The notes beneath the pieces were generated by a model that was not told the DNA's origin, made no database searches, and saw only the letters and a program-made list of their open reading frames with translations. The position numbers and the translations under genes are program-made. Of a stretch of DNA of 64,000 bases, positions 42,755 through 51,538 are shown one piece after another. Each line of letters begins with the position of its first letter. Within the stretch, counting starts at the first letter, position 1. Source of the stretch: JAIQFL01 sp035295745 (GTDB lineage: Bacteria; Acidobacteriota; Terriglobia; Bryobacterales; Bryobacteraceae); contig DATGIL010000100.1 in assembly GCA_035295745.1 (NCBI GenBank), positions 1 to 64,000 of the forward strand. Direction: 5' to 3'.

Positions 42755-44272
42755 TTAGTTCTGTGGAACGCTGACAGGCTTGCTTTTGAGTTCGATCCGC
42801 ACCTGCTCCCACGGACCTTGTACCGGTGCGGGCGACCATTCGATCTCACCCCGGTGCGGTCCGGACACGGTGACGACCACCGCGGGGTCCGCGGCATGCT
42901 CCGGCGCAGGGCACACCTGCCCGGCCGCGCACGTCAGGTGAATGATGCGGACCTGCCCGTTTTCGAAGCGCACGCTTCGTGACGATTTCGAGAGATCGGC
43001 CGGTTGGGGCGGCAGACGGACGTCGCGCACGGGCCGGTCGATGGGCTCCGTGCGCAGTTCGATGCGCGCATACTCGGTGGGAGCATCGCCGAGGTATTCC
43101 ACTGTGTGAGTCTCAGGCGCGCCGTGCGCGAAGCGGATGCCGCCCGCCAGAACTGGAGGGCGCACGATGTTCATGCCCGCCACATGCTCCCCGGCCACGT
43201 GGTTGAAGCGGATGGCGCCTCCGTCGGTGACATACACATAGACGGTGGTCGGCGTGGGCGGGTGCTGGTGCACCGGAAGTTGATCGTGCGGGTTAAAGGT
43301 GACGCGCGTAGCGCGAGCCCATTCGTTCTCGAAGACGAAGTGGTAATTGCCAGGCGCGACACGATAAGGGTCCTCGGCGGCGGTTTGCCACCCAGTCTGG
43401 ATCCACTGGGGAGCGTCGGGCTCGCCTTGGATCGCCATTCCTTTGGTCTGGCCCCAGCGGTGAATCCACGAGATGCCGCCTTTGCCCACGAACCCGTCGG
43501 GCAGCCGGTAGGCCGGATCGCGGAGAGCCTGGTCGAGGGAGATAAACGTGTAACCGCGCTGCCGGAACATCGCGAGCAGCTCTGGCATCAGCTCGGCATT
43601 CATTTGGCTGGCGTGGATCAACAAAATCTGCGGGATCTCGCGGCCCACCACTTCCACCGAACGCCTTTCGAAAAAGGCGGCCAACGACCGCATGTACGGG
43701 ATGTACTCGCGGCGCACGCGGTCTTTGTAGCCGGGGCTGGTGTACTCCCTCGCGAAAAGGTAGTCAGCGGTGTCGATAGTGACAGGCGCAACCCTGTAGC
43801 CGTGCCGGTCGAGGAACACCTCCAGGCCGTGTTTCACTTCGGCAGTCGTGCCGGTGTGGAGGAACGGATGCCGGTAGAACTCGAGCTTCCGGCCGCGCGC
43901 AGACAGCGCGGCGCGCAGAACCGGCTCGCCTTTGAGGATATCGGCCGTGTACTCTTCCAGCGGGATGTCGTTGAGATTGAGGTGGGAGTAGGAGTGGTTG
44001 CCAAGATCTGCTCCGGCATCCAGCCAGAGGTCGAGGATCTGACGCAGATCCTTGGCGGCCAGGCCTCCGCGGCCTTCGTTGACGAAGCCGATGACCGGAA
44101 TCTTCTGCTCGCGGAAGGGGCGGAGCAATTGTTCCGTCATGGCGCGGATGGATGCGAGGTCGGTGGGGCCCAGATCGCCGCCTCGCGGCAGGTCGTCAAT
44201 GGTAATGGCGACCTGGCGCCCGGCGGCGGATAGCGTGACAGCGCACAATAGCAGGACGTGAGGAAGTCTCAT
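42755..44272 (-). CDS. Polysaccharide deacetylase with C-terminal cupin-like repeats
   Basis: About 505 residues from ATG 44272 (one base after the stop of a permease remnant). Signal peptide about 1-18. The NodB-type deacetylase domain (about 18-270) has the metal and catalytic motifs: ITIDDLP (Asp pair), GNHSYSH (HxxxH-type) and YRHPFLH (RxPF). Two beta-domains follow (about 310-400: FNPHDQLPVHQHPPTPTTVYVYV; about 410-500: GQVRIIHLTCAAGQVCPAPEH), both resembling cupins; the first keeps a HxH-like pair. Role: removal of N- or O-acetyl groups from an envelope or environmental polysaccharide. The fusion is unusual. Confidence 0.75.
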   Translation of the reverse strand: MRLPHVLLLCAVTLSAAGRQVAITIDDLPRGGDLGPTDLASIRAMTEQLLRPFREQKIPVIGFVNEGRGGLAAKDLRQILDLWLDAGADLGNHSYSHLNLNDIPLEEYTADILKGEPVLRAALSARGRKLEFYRHPFLHTGTTAEVKHGLEVFLDRHGYRVAPVTIDTADYLFAREYTSPGYKDRVRREYIPYMRSLAAFFERRSVEVVGREIPQILLIHASQMNAELMPELLAMFRQRGYTFISLDQALRDPAYRLPDGFVGKGGISWIHRWGQTKGMAIQGEPDAPQWIQTGWQTAAEDPYRVAPGNYHFVFENEWARATRVTFNPHDQLPVHQHPPTPTTVYVYVTDGGAIRFNHVAGEHVAGMNIVRPPVLAGGIRFAHGAPETHTVEYLGDAPTEYARIELRTEPIDRPVRDVRLPPQPADLSKSSRSVRFENGQVRIIHLTCAAGQVCPAPEHAADPAVVVTVSGPHRGEIEWSPAPVQGPWEQVRIELKSKPVSVPQN

Positions 44273-44273
44273 A

Positions 44274-44558
44274 TTAGGCTCGGAGTGCGCGAATCGGATC
44301 GACTTGCGAGGCACGCCACGCAGGTATAACACCAGCAGCGGTCGGAACCAGGAGCAAGACAAAACCAACTACAACGAATACGACAGGATCGAGCGGCTCG
44401 GTTTGGTAGAGCATGGAACGAATCAATTGCGTGAGTACGGCGCTGGCTACCAGTCCGAGCGCGAGCCCGATGAAAGCCGGCCGCAATCCATCCACCAGCA
44501 CCAGTTGGAGCAGATGTTTCCTTTGCGCACCCAGCGCGATGCGAATACCCATTTCGCT
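44274..44558 (-). pseudogene. ADOP-type ABC permease, C-terminal fragment fused to antitoxin sequence
   Basis: Residues SEMGIRIALGAQRKHLLQLV to SQVDPIRALRA are the last FtsX domain of an acidobacterial duplicated orphan permease: three TM helices and the terminal DPIRALR motif also seen in the intact copy at 48704-51157 (DPVEALRAE). Everything upstream, some 700 residues, is gone. At 44559 the open frame continues in duplicated antitoxin-unit sequence (to GTG 44720), creating a chimeric 148-residue frame. The stop is followed one base later by the deacetylase ATG, preserving the old operon junction. Confidence 0.8.
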
Positions 44559-44722
44559 TGCCGCCGTTTCCGGCTTCCACTCGCGCAATCGAGCGTCAAG
44601 TTTATCGGCCAACGCGTCCACGATCGTCTCCTGCCCTCGGCTAGTGTAGCGCTGTTGGCCCTTGAAGATCACTGCTACGTATTCCACTGCGGGACACGGA
44701 GGTCCCAGTTCATGAAACACGG
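44559..44722. repeat. Duplicated 164-bp unit, copy B
   Basis: Counterpart of 41965-42128 (same orientation). Reading the minus strand it encodes VEYVAVIFKGQQRYTSRGQ and ETIVDALADKLDARLREWKP before joining the permease tail. Copy A has stops in the first part, copy B does not. The copy ends sharply on both sides, at 44558 against permease sequence and at 44722 against unrelated sequence. Confidence 0.7.
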
Positions 44723-45125
44723 CTAGACGTTCAAGCTAAAGAGGTGCCTCGGCCGCAACGCCCCAAGAACGCGGTCAACGACCGGATCGGCATCGAGCCA
44801 GACTGCTGAACATACGTAGGTCGGCGACAGCGCTGGGACGGGTTGCGAAACGTACCCTCGCGCCTGGCACCACAGACCCGAATCGTTGCTCTTGACAGTC
44901 GTGTCGCCCGCCGGATATTCTGGCTATAGTGAGATGCAGTAGCTTTTAGCGTCTCATGGTCTCGGTTGCCGCCAAGGTGTAATTCCTTCCGAGCCTCAAG
45001 CAATTTTTCAAGATATTGCGAATGGGAACTGCGAGGTGTTCTCCGCCTTCGCATGAGAACAGATCACAACATCAGCCTGAAATTGCAAATTGGAAACCCA
45101 CCAAATTCACACTTAAGGAAATACA
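44723..45125. other. Stretch with only a possible C-terminal gene fragment
   Basis: 403 bases without an intact gene. On the minus strand, 44733-44905 reads as a plausible protein tail (QARGYVSQPVPALSPTYVCS, WLDADPVVDRVLGALRPRHL, FSLNV then stop) but has no start and no recognised family. The part from 45000 on should hold the promoter of the 45126 gene (TAAGG seven bases before TTG 45126). Confidence 0.35.
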
Positions 45126-45509
45126 TTGACACCCATGAACCCTATCAACGCGATCCTCGACGCGCTCGCTTTACAGCAGCGGCAGGGCGGGACCTCGCTA
45201 ATCTTCAGCCTCGAACCCGGCCTCATCCAGGATGCGGTGAATGCTCTCCGGGACTACAGAAAGTTATTCGCTCCCGTGATTCCCGGTCTGACTGATACAG
45301 AACCGATTTATGCAATTTACGAACAGATGCGACAGGCCGACACGACCCAGCAAACCATTTTGCTGTTAGTCGAATGCCAAACGATGGGGGAGTTCCGTGA
45401 GGCTCTCGACCGGCTGCCGATTCGAAAGTCTTCGGAGTGGCGCAATTTAGACAACGCCGATTTCTGGGAGCGCTATTTCCGCGGCGTAAACGATTCGAAA
45501 GTCCTCTGA
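45126..45509 (+). CDS. Uncharacterised 127-residue protein, possibly truncated
   Basis: Starts at TTG 45126 (TAAGG at proper spacing) or ATG 45135. Soluble, helix-rich: AILDALALQQRQGGTSLIF, LIQDAVNALRDYRKLF, QQTILLLVECQTMGEFREAL. No family recognised. Its last 30 residues and stop overlap two short motifs resembling IS21 end repeats (45420-45450, 45494-45527), so the original C-terminus may have been replaced. Base use is slightly less GC-rich than nearby genes. Confidence 0.45.
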   Translation: MTPMNPINAILDALALQQRQGGTSLIFSLEPGLIQDAVNALRDYRKLFAPVIPGLTDTEPIYAIYEQMRQADTTQQTILLLVECQTMGEFREALDRLPIRKSSEWRNLDNADFWERYFRGVNDSKVL

Positions 45510-45527
45510 AGTGGCGCTCTTGACTGG
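45420..45527. repeat. Two spaced copies of an IS21-end-like motif
   Basis: ATTCGAAAGTC-TTCGGAGTGGCGCAATTT (about 45420-45448) and ATTCGAAAGTC-CTCTGAAGTGGCGCTCTT (about 45493-45521) are two copies 73 bases apart; the second continues as TGACTGG and resembles 37122-37141. Multiple spaced GTGGCGC units are characteristic of IS21-family termini. No transposase sequence is attached. Confidence 0.35.
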
Positions 45528-45621
45528 GTTGTCGCTTTCGCGGAATGGCCGGGCAGCTCAGCCGCAGGTGGATCCGTGAACGCAGTAAAGTCAGTTGAGG
45601 TAGGCGAGTATCGCGGACAGC

Positions 45622-46449
45622 CTACTTCTTAGCACAATGCTGGCCGAGAAATCGGAAGACATCGTCGGCCCAGACAGCCGATCCAAAGTAACCGAACGCA
45701 TGGCCGTCTTGCCGAGTGTCCCCATAGGCGGGATAAATCTTCAATTCGTACGGTTTCCTCGCATCCTTCATCGCCGCCGATAGAACCTTGCTCGGCGACA
45801 GGTCAAAATCATTCTCGGCCTGGAAAAAGAAAATGGGCACCTGTGCATTTCGAACCGAAGCAGTCATCAAGGCTTGCAGCGCCGGCGCCTCCGCCCAGCT
45901 TTGGGCCCCTCCAGCTGAATCGATAGCGGCACAATAGGTTCCGCGTTCCGCACCCAGGACGGCCTCGATGCCTCCGAACGAAGTCCCGGCCACGGCAACG
46001 CGATTGGCTTGAACGAAACTTTGCTTTCGCAGCCACGCAAGAGCAGCCAACTGATCGTTCAAGTGATCCGTCTCCAGCAAGCGCACCATGGTTTCGGCGG
46101 CTGCCGCGATCCCCCCGTTCTTTTCGGCTGCGGCAATTTGGTCACCAATATATGGGCCGGCGGACGCGCTCAGGCCCTGTCCCCGCCGGTATGGCCCAAA
46201 GAACACCCATCCATGCTTCGCGAACACTGGACCCAGTGCGTCGAAGCCGGTTTTGCTGATCATGCCAGCCGCACTGCCGTGGTTATAAACCACAGCGGGA
46301 AACGGCCCCTTTCCTTCCGGTCTGTACACGACTCCGTGAAGGGTGATGTCCCCGCTCGGAAACACAACGTCGTCGGCCGCCAACAGAAACGGCAAAAGCA
46401 GCATCCAGAAAAGGACCAAGCAGGCAACTTTGTTCATCTCTATGCTCAT
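45622..46449 (-). CDS. Secreted alpha/beta hydrolase (dienelactone-hydrolase-like)
   Basis: About 275 residues from ATG 46449 (GGGGA upstream; ATG 46437 also possible). Signal peptide to about residue 24 (LLPFLLA). The fold begins PFPAVVYNHGSAAGM (oxyanion strand), the nucleophile elbow is GTSFGG (about residue 150), the acid is in FFFQAENDFD and the His in DGHAFGYFG near the C-terminus, so the triad is complete. Broad class of esterases and peptidases; substrate unknown. Confidence 0.8.
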   Translation of the reverse strand: MSIEMNKVACLVLFWMLLLPFLLAADDVVFPSGDITLHGVVYRPEGKGPFPAVVYNHGSAAGMISKTGFDALGPVFAKHGWVFFGPYRRGQGLSASAGPYIGDQIAAAEKNGGIAAAAETMVRLLETDHLNDQLAALAWLRKQSFVQANRVAVAGTSFGGIEAVLGAERGTYCAAIDSAGGAQSWAEAPALQALMTASVRNAQVPIFFFQAENDFDLSPSKVLSAAMKDARKPYELKIYPAYGDTRQDGHAFGYFGSAVWADDVFRFLGQHCAKK

Positions 46450-46851
46450 TCTAGCCAGTCCCCTGATCGACATCGATCGTGTAGAGAGGCTATTGTCGAG
46501 TTCAAAGAATGTGCGGGCTGGGGCAGGACGCTGACCGTCAACTTGACGTCAACTTCACGACGATAAACGCCCGACTCGCCAGTACTTTGAGGGGCCGCAG
46601 CCCCGGTGTCCGTGATTAGCACTGCCAGAGTAGAATTCCTGCTGCGCAATCAGGAGAGATCATCGGATAACACGAGCCTGTGCCGAAGTTCCACGTGGGC
46701 TGAACCGATTCTCCACCCACCCAGGGAAAGGGGGCATTTCCAGCAGACATTACTCTCATCTGGACTGCGTCCGGAACGCGGACGATGAGATCCACGCCAA
46801 CAGGTAGAAATAGTTCCGCCCGCTTTCTACCGCCCGGCTACAATTTGAGAA
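46450..46851. other. Intergenic region without a recognisable gene
   Basis: 402 bases between divergent genes. A minus-strand frame of 67 codons (46446-46649) is the only notable one, and it has no ribosome-binding site or known motif. Promoters for both neighbours must lie here; I see no strong -35/-10 pair. CAACTTGACGTCAACTT near 46540 is a short direct repeat. Confidence 0.35.
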
Positions 46852-47694
46852 ATGGCAAAACGCACAATCCGTCAACAGATGAAAGAGATTGGGTTGGAGC
46901 GATTGGCTGCCCCGATTCTTGCTCGCATTCGACCGTCGCTCCGCCTGACCGTCGGCAAACCAAGTGCTCAGCCAGTGAGCCGGCTTGGCGGACGGCCAAA
47001 TCTGCCGAAGGAAATCCCATGGCCTGTCTGGCAGGAGCGCCAGCCCCTCTCTTTCATCGCCCAGTTCGACCTGGCTAAGTTACCTGCAGTTCGCGGCTTG
47101 GCTCTCCCGAGGAGCGGGTCGTTGTTTTTCTTCTACGATTCCAACGCGCAGCCTGCAGGGTACGACCCGAAAGACAAAGGCGGCGCCCAGGTCTTGTACG
47201 TCGCTTCGCCACTCGCTGCGAATGGCGCTCGTACGTGGCCCCGCGAATTGGAACAGGAATTCCGATTCAGAGGCTTCACCCTCTCGGCGTCCCCTGAGGT
47301 TTCACTGCCTGAAATGGACCATGCATTCGTGAGTGAATACCAGGTAACGGGAGAAGAGCTCACTGCCTATCGGGATTTCGCGCCGCTAGCCTATGGAGAG
47401 CATCGCATGGGCGGCAATGCCGTTCCGATGAATGGCGCCGACCCCCGCTTGAAAGCGCAGCTAGTCTTTCACGGAATCAATTGCGGTTACCCTGACGGCT
47501 ACGACGAGGGCCGCCGCCTGCGACTGGACGCAGGAGCGGCTAATTGGTTGCTGCTACTTCAGTTGGATTCCGGTGGTAACTGCGCTGGCATGAATTGGGG
47601 AGGCGAGGGAGGGCGCATTTATTTCATGATCCACAAGGACGATCTGCGACGCCGTCGCTTTCAGAATGTCCATTTGACTCTGCAGTGGATATAG
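46852..47694 (+). CDS. YwqG/DUF1963 family protein
   Basis: 280 residues. Signature blocks of DUF1963: SRLGGRPNLPKEIPWP (about 43-58), PLSFIAQFDLAKLP, GSLFFFYDSN, then the late HRMGGNAVPMNG (about 183-194), LLLLQLDSGGNCAGMNWGGEGGRIYF-type block in two parts and ending FQNVHLTLQ. Cytoplasmic; function unknown. Complete length. Upstream promoter not obvious. Confidence 0.8.
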   Translation: MAKRTIRQQMKEIGLERLAAPILARIRPSLRLTVGKPSAQPVSRLGGRPNLPKEIPWPVWQERQPLSFIAQFDLAKLPAVRGLALPRSGSLFFFYDSNAQPAGYDPKDKGGAQVLYVASPLAANGARTWPRELEQEFRFRGFTLSASPEVSLPEMDHAFVSEYQVTGEELTAYRDFAPLAYGEHRMGGNAVPMNGADPRLKAQLVFHGINCGYPDGYDEGRRLRLDAGAANWLLLLQLDSGGNCAGMNWGGEGGRIYFMIHKDDLRRRRFQNVHLTLQWI

Positions 47695-48028
47695 ACATCA
47701 TTCCGATGCGGCGCGTCCGGCATATGACCATCCGCGCAATCTGGACGAAATCCGCCCCAGTCTGAAGCTGGCAGGTTGTCTCAACTTGCCATGTAGACGC
47801 GCGTTGCTGACATTTGCGGGCAGACAGCGCGATGGATGTTCTGGCCGCTAGCGTTTACCAATCGCACTGATCGAGTCGTCGGCAATTGTAGAAAGGCCGC
47901 CGCGGTCCGATTGGGGGGGCATCTCCGCGGCGATCCCCGAGCGCTATCCGGGAGCAGTATGAGTCGAACCGACGTTATGGTATCCTTTCCGCTCGGTTCA
48001 ACTACCAAAATTTTGGAGGCACACGCCC
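47695..48028. other. Intergenic region upstream of the lipocalin-like gene
   Basis: 334 bases with no gene. The last 20 bases hold TTGGAGG at the right distance for ATG 48029. A weak promoter-like TATGGTATCCT is at about 47977. An inverted GC-rich stretch CCGCGG...CCGCGG (about 47902 and 47930) could be a terminator for the preceding gene but lacks a T-run. Confidence 0.35.
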
Positions 48029-48526
48029 ATGGGAGCATGCATCGCCACCTGCTTGTGCGCGCTGGCTGTAAGTGTTGTCAGCGCTCAAATCAAAGAGACG
48101 CCGTTAACGGGAACCTGGCAGATCACCGAGGTAAAGGGCGGCGGTCCAAACGGCAAAACGAACAACAACCCGCAACCCGGCTTCTACATGTTCACCGGGA
48201 CTCATTTCAGTGTCATGGTGGTTGCCTCGGACGCCCCGAGGCCCGACGACATTCCGCCCGGGCCGGTAGACGAAAGCAAGGTGACCTTTCGGCAACTGGC
48301 TGCGGCTTGGGCATCGTTTGCAGCGTATGGCGGAACCTACTCGATTTCTGGCGACACCATGACCGTCCAGGCGCACATCTCCAAGTCTCCGCGCCCCATG
48401 ACCCGCAAAGAGATGATTGTCTTCTCTTACAAGGTCGACGGCGACGAGTTGACGTTGGTTCCGATACGCGACTCGAATGGCCCAATGATCAATCCAGCTA
48501 CAACCAGGCTGAAGCGAATCGAATAG
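48029..48526 (+). CDS. Secreted lipocalin-like protein
   Basis: 165 residues. Signal peptide about 1-19 (LAVSVVSAQ). The start of the mature part LTGTWQITEVKGGGPNGK and alternating strands (FYMFTGTHFSVMVV, GGTYSISGDTMTVQAHIS, FSYKVDGDELTLVP) fit the Lipocalin_5-type (PF13924) eight-strand barrel of periplasmic proteins. TTGGAGG precedes the ATG. Ligand unknown. Alone between YwqG-like and the ADOP permease. Confidence 0.7.
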   Translation: MGACIATCLCALAVSVVSAQIKETPLTGTWQITEVKGGGPNGKTNNNPQPGFYMFTGTHFSVMVVASDAPRPDDIPPGPVDESKVTFRQLAAAWASFAAYGGTYSISGDTMTVQAHISKSPRPMTRKEMIVFSYKVDGDELTLVPIRDSNGPMINPATTRLKRIE

Positions 48527-48651
48527 GAGAGACCGTGAGTCCCCCTTCTCGAATGCGTAAGTATCCTGTTGGCCTGCTGTCCAGACGCGATCCTGCATGC
48601 GTTTGTTCGGTCCGAATAGCTTGACTAGGCCGAAGCATCGCCGATCAGGGT

Positions 48652-48669
48652 GGACAAGGCGACTTGTCC
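48652..48669. repeat. Short hairpin between convergent genes
   Basis: GGACAAG (48652-48658) and CTTGTCC (48663-48669) form a perfect 7-bp stem with a 4-base loop (GCGA tetraloop, a GNRA type). It lies between the lipocalin-like gene and the end of the ADOP permease. No T-run, so possibly a REP-type unit or RNA stability element. Confidence 0.35.
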
Positions 48670-48703
48670 CTGCCACATCCCATCCGTGAGCTGGCCTGTA
48701 GGA

Positions 48704-51157
48704 TCACTCGGCTCGAAGCGCCTCAACGGGGTCGACTGCGATGGCCTTGGAGGTAGGCAGGTAACTCGCCAATACCACAGCGGCCAGAAGGACCAGAGAC
48801 ACAGTCCCGTAGGTGACAGGGTCGAGTGGGCTGACTTCGAACAACATCGCAGCCGTCAGGCGTGCCAATCCCACGGCAGCGGCAAGCCCGGCCGCCACAC
48901 CGATGGCGCCCAACAGGAGTCCGTGCCCGACGAACATGAGCTTCACCTCCGACTGCGTCGCGCCCAGGGCGAGACGAATACCCATTTCGCGGGTCCTCTG
49001 AGAGACGGAGTAGGAGATGACGGCATAGATCCCGACCACGCCTAACAAGAGCGCCATTACCCCAGCGAGCAGCAGCAGAACCAGGGTGAATGATGTGCGG
49101 GCCATCGACTGCCGGTAAATCTCACCGATGGTGCGCACGTCGGCAAGGGGCAGGTTTGGATTCACGGCCCAAACCGCCTTGCGGATTTCATTTCTGAAGC
49201 TCTGCGAACCGGCACGACCGCTGCGCAGTACGATGTGAGCCGAATACGGGATCGAGGGAGCGCCCTGATTATCATGGGTGAGCAGCGGCCAATATACGAA
49301 AGACGGAGCCGGGTGATCGACACCATCCTGGCGAACGTCCCCCACCACGCCGACGATCTCGCTCCATCGTGCGCCGGCGGGATCGTGAATGCGCTTTCCC
49401 AAGGCTGCACGCGGGCTGCCCCAATACTCACGAGCAAGGCTTTCTGAAACGATCGCGACGGGGCGGATCTGGTGAATGTCGATCCAGCTCAATTCCCGCC
49501 CGGCCAGGAGAGGAACACCCATCGTTTGAAAGTACCCGGGCATCACCGACACAAAGCGCCGGAGCGGCGGTAACCGGCCTTCCTGGTAAGGGTGGTCCTC
49601 TGGAACGATCAGATCCTGGGCCTGATCGCCAGTCATGGGAAGATCCGTTCCTATGCTCGCTGATTGCACGCCGGGTATGGTTGCGAGGCGGTCCAGAATC
49701 GCGTGATCCAACCTGGCCATCTGTTCGGGGCCCGGCCCTTGCACACGCGCGATCATCAGCCGCGCCGTCTCGACAGTGTCGGTGATGGTGAATCCCGGCC
49801 GCACGCGCCGCATCGCCTGAAAGGTGCGGATCATCAAGCCCGAACCGATCAACAGAACCAGCGCCAATGCGACTTGCACGACTACCAGGACGTTGCGTGC
49901 GCGCTGGCGCTCCCGGCCCTGGCTTGATGTTCTGCCGCCTCCTCGCAGATTGGCCGCGAGATTGGGACTCGCATACCGGAAGGCTGGTATCAATCCGAAC
50001 AAGACCCCGGCGAGCAGCGAGATACAAAAAGTGAACAGCAGAACGGCCCCATCTACGGAAAGGTGTTCAAGCCTGGGTAAGGCAGCCGGCGGGAAACTCA
50101 CCAACAGGTGAAGCGCTGCAATCGCAAGCGCGAGTCCAAGCGCTCCGCCCATCACGCTCAGAGTGACGCATTCCAGCAACAGGTCCCGCGTAATCTGTGC
50201 CCAGCCCGCTCCCAGTGCCGCCCGCAGGGCCAGTTCCTGCTGGCGCGCTTCCGCCCGAACCAGCATCAGGTTTCCGACATTGGCACAAGCAATCATCAAC
50301 AGCAGGCCAACCGTCGCCAGGAGCAGCCATAGTGTTTTACCGATATCGCCGACGGCATCCTGCTTTAACAGCCGCAGGTTGGGGCCGAAGCGGGCATCAT
50401 CGAACATCTGAATGCTCATGCCGGGAAACATGCGGAATTTATTCCGTTCCAGGGGAATCATGCGGGCAACGTCGGCGTTGGCCTGCGCCAGGGTGACCCC
50501 AGACTTCAACATCGCGATGGCATGGAAATGAAAGCCACCCATGGTCACTTTGCTGCGGTCGAGCTTGAGTGGAAAGATCAGGTCCGGCTTTTGGTCGAGC
50601 ATCCAAAACGTCTGCGGCAGGACGCCGATCACCTCGCGATCCACACCGCCCGCATTGATCCGCTTTCCCAGGACTTCCCGATCCCCACCAAACTTTCGTT
50701 GCCAATAGCCATAGCTAAGCAGGACCAGATCTGGAGCGGCCGGCAGGTCATCCTGCTCCGTGAAGCCTCGCCCCAGCGTGGGTTGGACGCCAAGGATCGG
50801 CAGCAGGCGCGCGGTGACGTTTAAACTCGCGACACGTTCCGGTTCTCCGAGGCCGGTAACACTTTCGTAGCCGCCCTGCCAAAGACCAACGTCAGCAAAT
50901 GTCGAACTCTCTTCGCGGTAGTTGAAGAAATCGGCTGCGGAGGTGTTCAGGTCTTTGATCCCGACGCCCGGAGCTGTCTGCAAGACGGCGACGATCCGAT
51001 CCTGCTCCGGGAAGGGAAGAGGCTTCCAGAGGATACTCTCGATCAGGCTGAAAATCGCCGTGTTCGCACCGATCGCGAGTCCCAGCGTCAGCACGGCGGT
51101 GGCCGCGAACATCGGCGCCCTGGCAACTCTGCGGAATGTTTGCACGATTTGTCGCAA
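48704..51157 (-). CDS. ADOP-family ABC permease (duplicated MacB-FtsX)
   Basis: 817 residues from TTG 51157 (GGAAG upstream). Two MacB_PCD-FtsX halves: TM1 about 15-37 (FAATAVLTLGLAIGANTAIF), PCD1 to about 270, TM2-4 about 280-400 (LLLMIACANVGNLMLV, ARQQELALRAALGA), a second TM set after RARNVLVVVQVALALVLLIG (about 430), PCD2, and the C-terminal trio with SQRTREMGIRLALGATQSEV and DPVEALRAE. No ATPase domain and no ATPase gene nearby, as usual for this 'orphan' family. Substrate unknown; likely export of a peptide or lipid or a mechanotransmission role. Confidence 0.9.
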   Translation of the reverse strand: MRQIVQTFRRVARAPMFAATAVLTLGLAIGANTAIFSLIESILWKPLPFPEQDRIVAVLQTAPGVGIKDLNTSAADFFNYREESSTFADVGLWQGGYESVTGLGEPERVASLNVTARLLPILGVQPTLGRGFTEQDDLPAAPDLVLLSYGYWQRKFGGDREVLGKRINAGGVDREVIGVLPQTFWMLDQKPDLIFPLKLDRSKVTMGGFHFHAIAMLKSGVTLAQANADVARMIPLERNKFRMFPGMSIQMFDDARFGPNLRLLKQDAVGDIGKTLWLLLATVGLLLMIACANVGNLMLVRAEARQQELALRAALGAGWAQITRDLLLECVTLSVMGGALGLALAIAALHLLVSFPPAALPRLEHLSVDGAVLLFTFCISLLAGVLFGLIPAFRYASPNLAANLRGGGRTSSQGRERQRARNVLVVVQVALALVLLIGSGLMIRTFQAMRRVRPGFTITDTVETARLMIARVQGPGPEQMARLDHAILDRLATIPGVQSASIGTDLPMTGDQAQDLIVPEDHPYQEGRLPPLRRFVSVMPGYFQTMGVPLLAGRELSWIDIHQIRPVAIVSESLAREYWGSPRAALGKRIHDPAGARWSEIVGVVGDVRQDGVDHPAPSFVYWPLLTHDNQGAPSIPYSAHIVLRSGRAGSQSFRNEIRKAVWAVNPNLPLADVRTIGEIYRQSMARTSFTLVLLLLAGVMALLLGVVGIYAVISYSVSQRTREMGIRLALGATQSEVKLMFVGHGLLLGAIGVAAGLAAAVGLARLTAAMLFEVSPLDPVTYGTVSLVLLAAVVLASYLPTSKAIAVDPVEALRAE

Positions 51158-51438
51158 AATGAGCTTCCTGACCCCAGGATAGTGACCAATGTCGAGATAC
51201 GCGCGAGGGCGGATGGGGGTTTCCTGTCTGATCCTCCTCCGGCATTGTGTCTAACTTTCAGAACTCGCGAGCCGCGTGGATCGTGGCGAGTGTGCGGTTT
51301 GCGAAGTAGTAGCCGCCAATTGCCGGTCACAGAGCTTCGAGATTTCCCGTAATTCCCTCGTCCCGAATGGCTTAATTGAGACGCTCCACTCTCTGCAAAC
51401 GCGCTTTCTCGAGAGCCTGTGAGATTCTGGAAGGCGAA

Positions 51439-51473
51439 GGGGCACCCGTCTGAGTCCGACGGGTGCCCCTTTT
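51439..51473 (+). terminator. Strong intrinsic terminator / possible attenuator
   Basis: GGGGCACCCGTC (51439-51450) and GACGGGTGCCCC (51458-51469) form a perfect 12-bp stem with loop TGAGTCC, followed by TTTT (51470-51473). It points along the plus strand, 66 bases before the ATG of the gene at 51539, and no plus-strand gene ends just upstream. It would therefore stop transcripts that started in the 51160-51430 region, as an attenuator does. Confidence 0.7.
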
Positions 51474-51494
51474 CATTTCCAATCACTTACAGAG

Positions 51495-51520
51495 AATTTC
51501 CGTCGGAGTCAGACGGAATT
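51495..51520 (+). promoter_or_regulatory. Second hairpin echoing the terminator loop
   Basis: AATT-T-CCGTC (51495-51504) pairs with GACGGAATT (51512-51520) around the loop GGAGTCA. Both this hairpin and the terminator share CCGTCnGAGTCnGACGG, so one is a degenerate copy of the other's core. It ends 19 bases before the start codon and precedes the AAAGGAG ribosome-binding site at 51527-51533. Confidence 0.5.
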
Positions 51521-51538
51521 GGCACCAAAGGAGCCACA

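Noticed and set aside
46446..46649. 67-codon minus-strand frame upstream of the alpha/beta hydrolase
   Set aside because: No start signal or known motif; could be a decayed fragment but nothing supports it.
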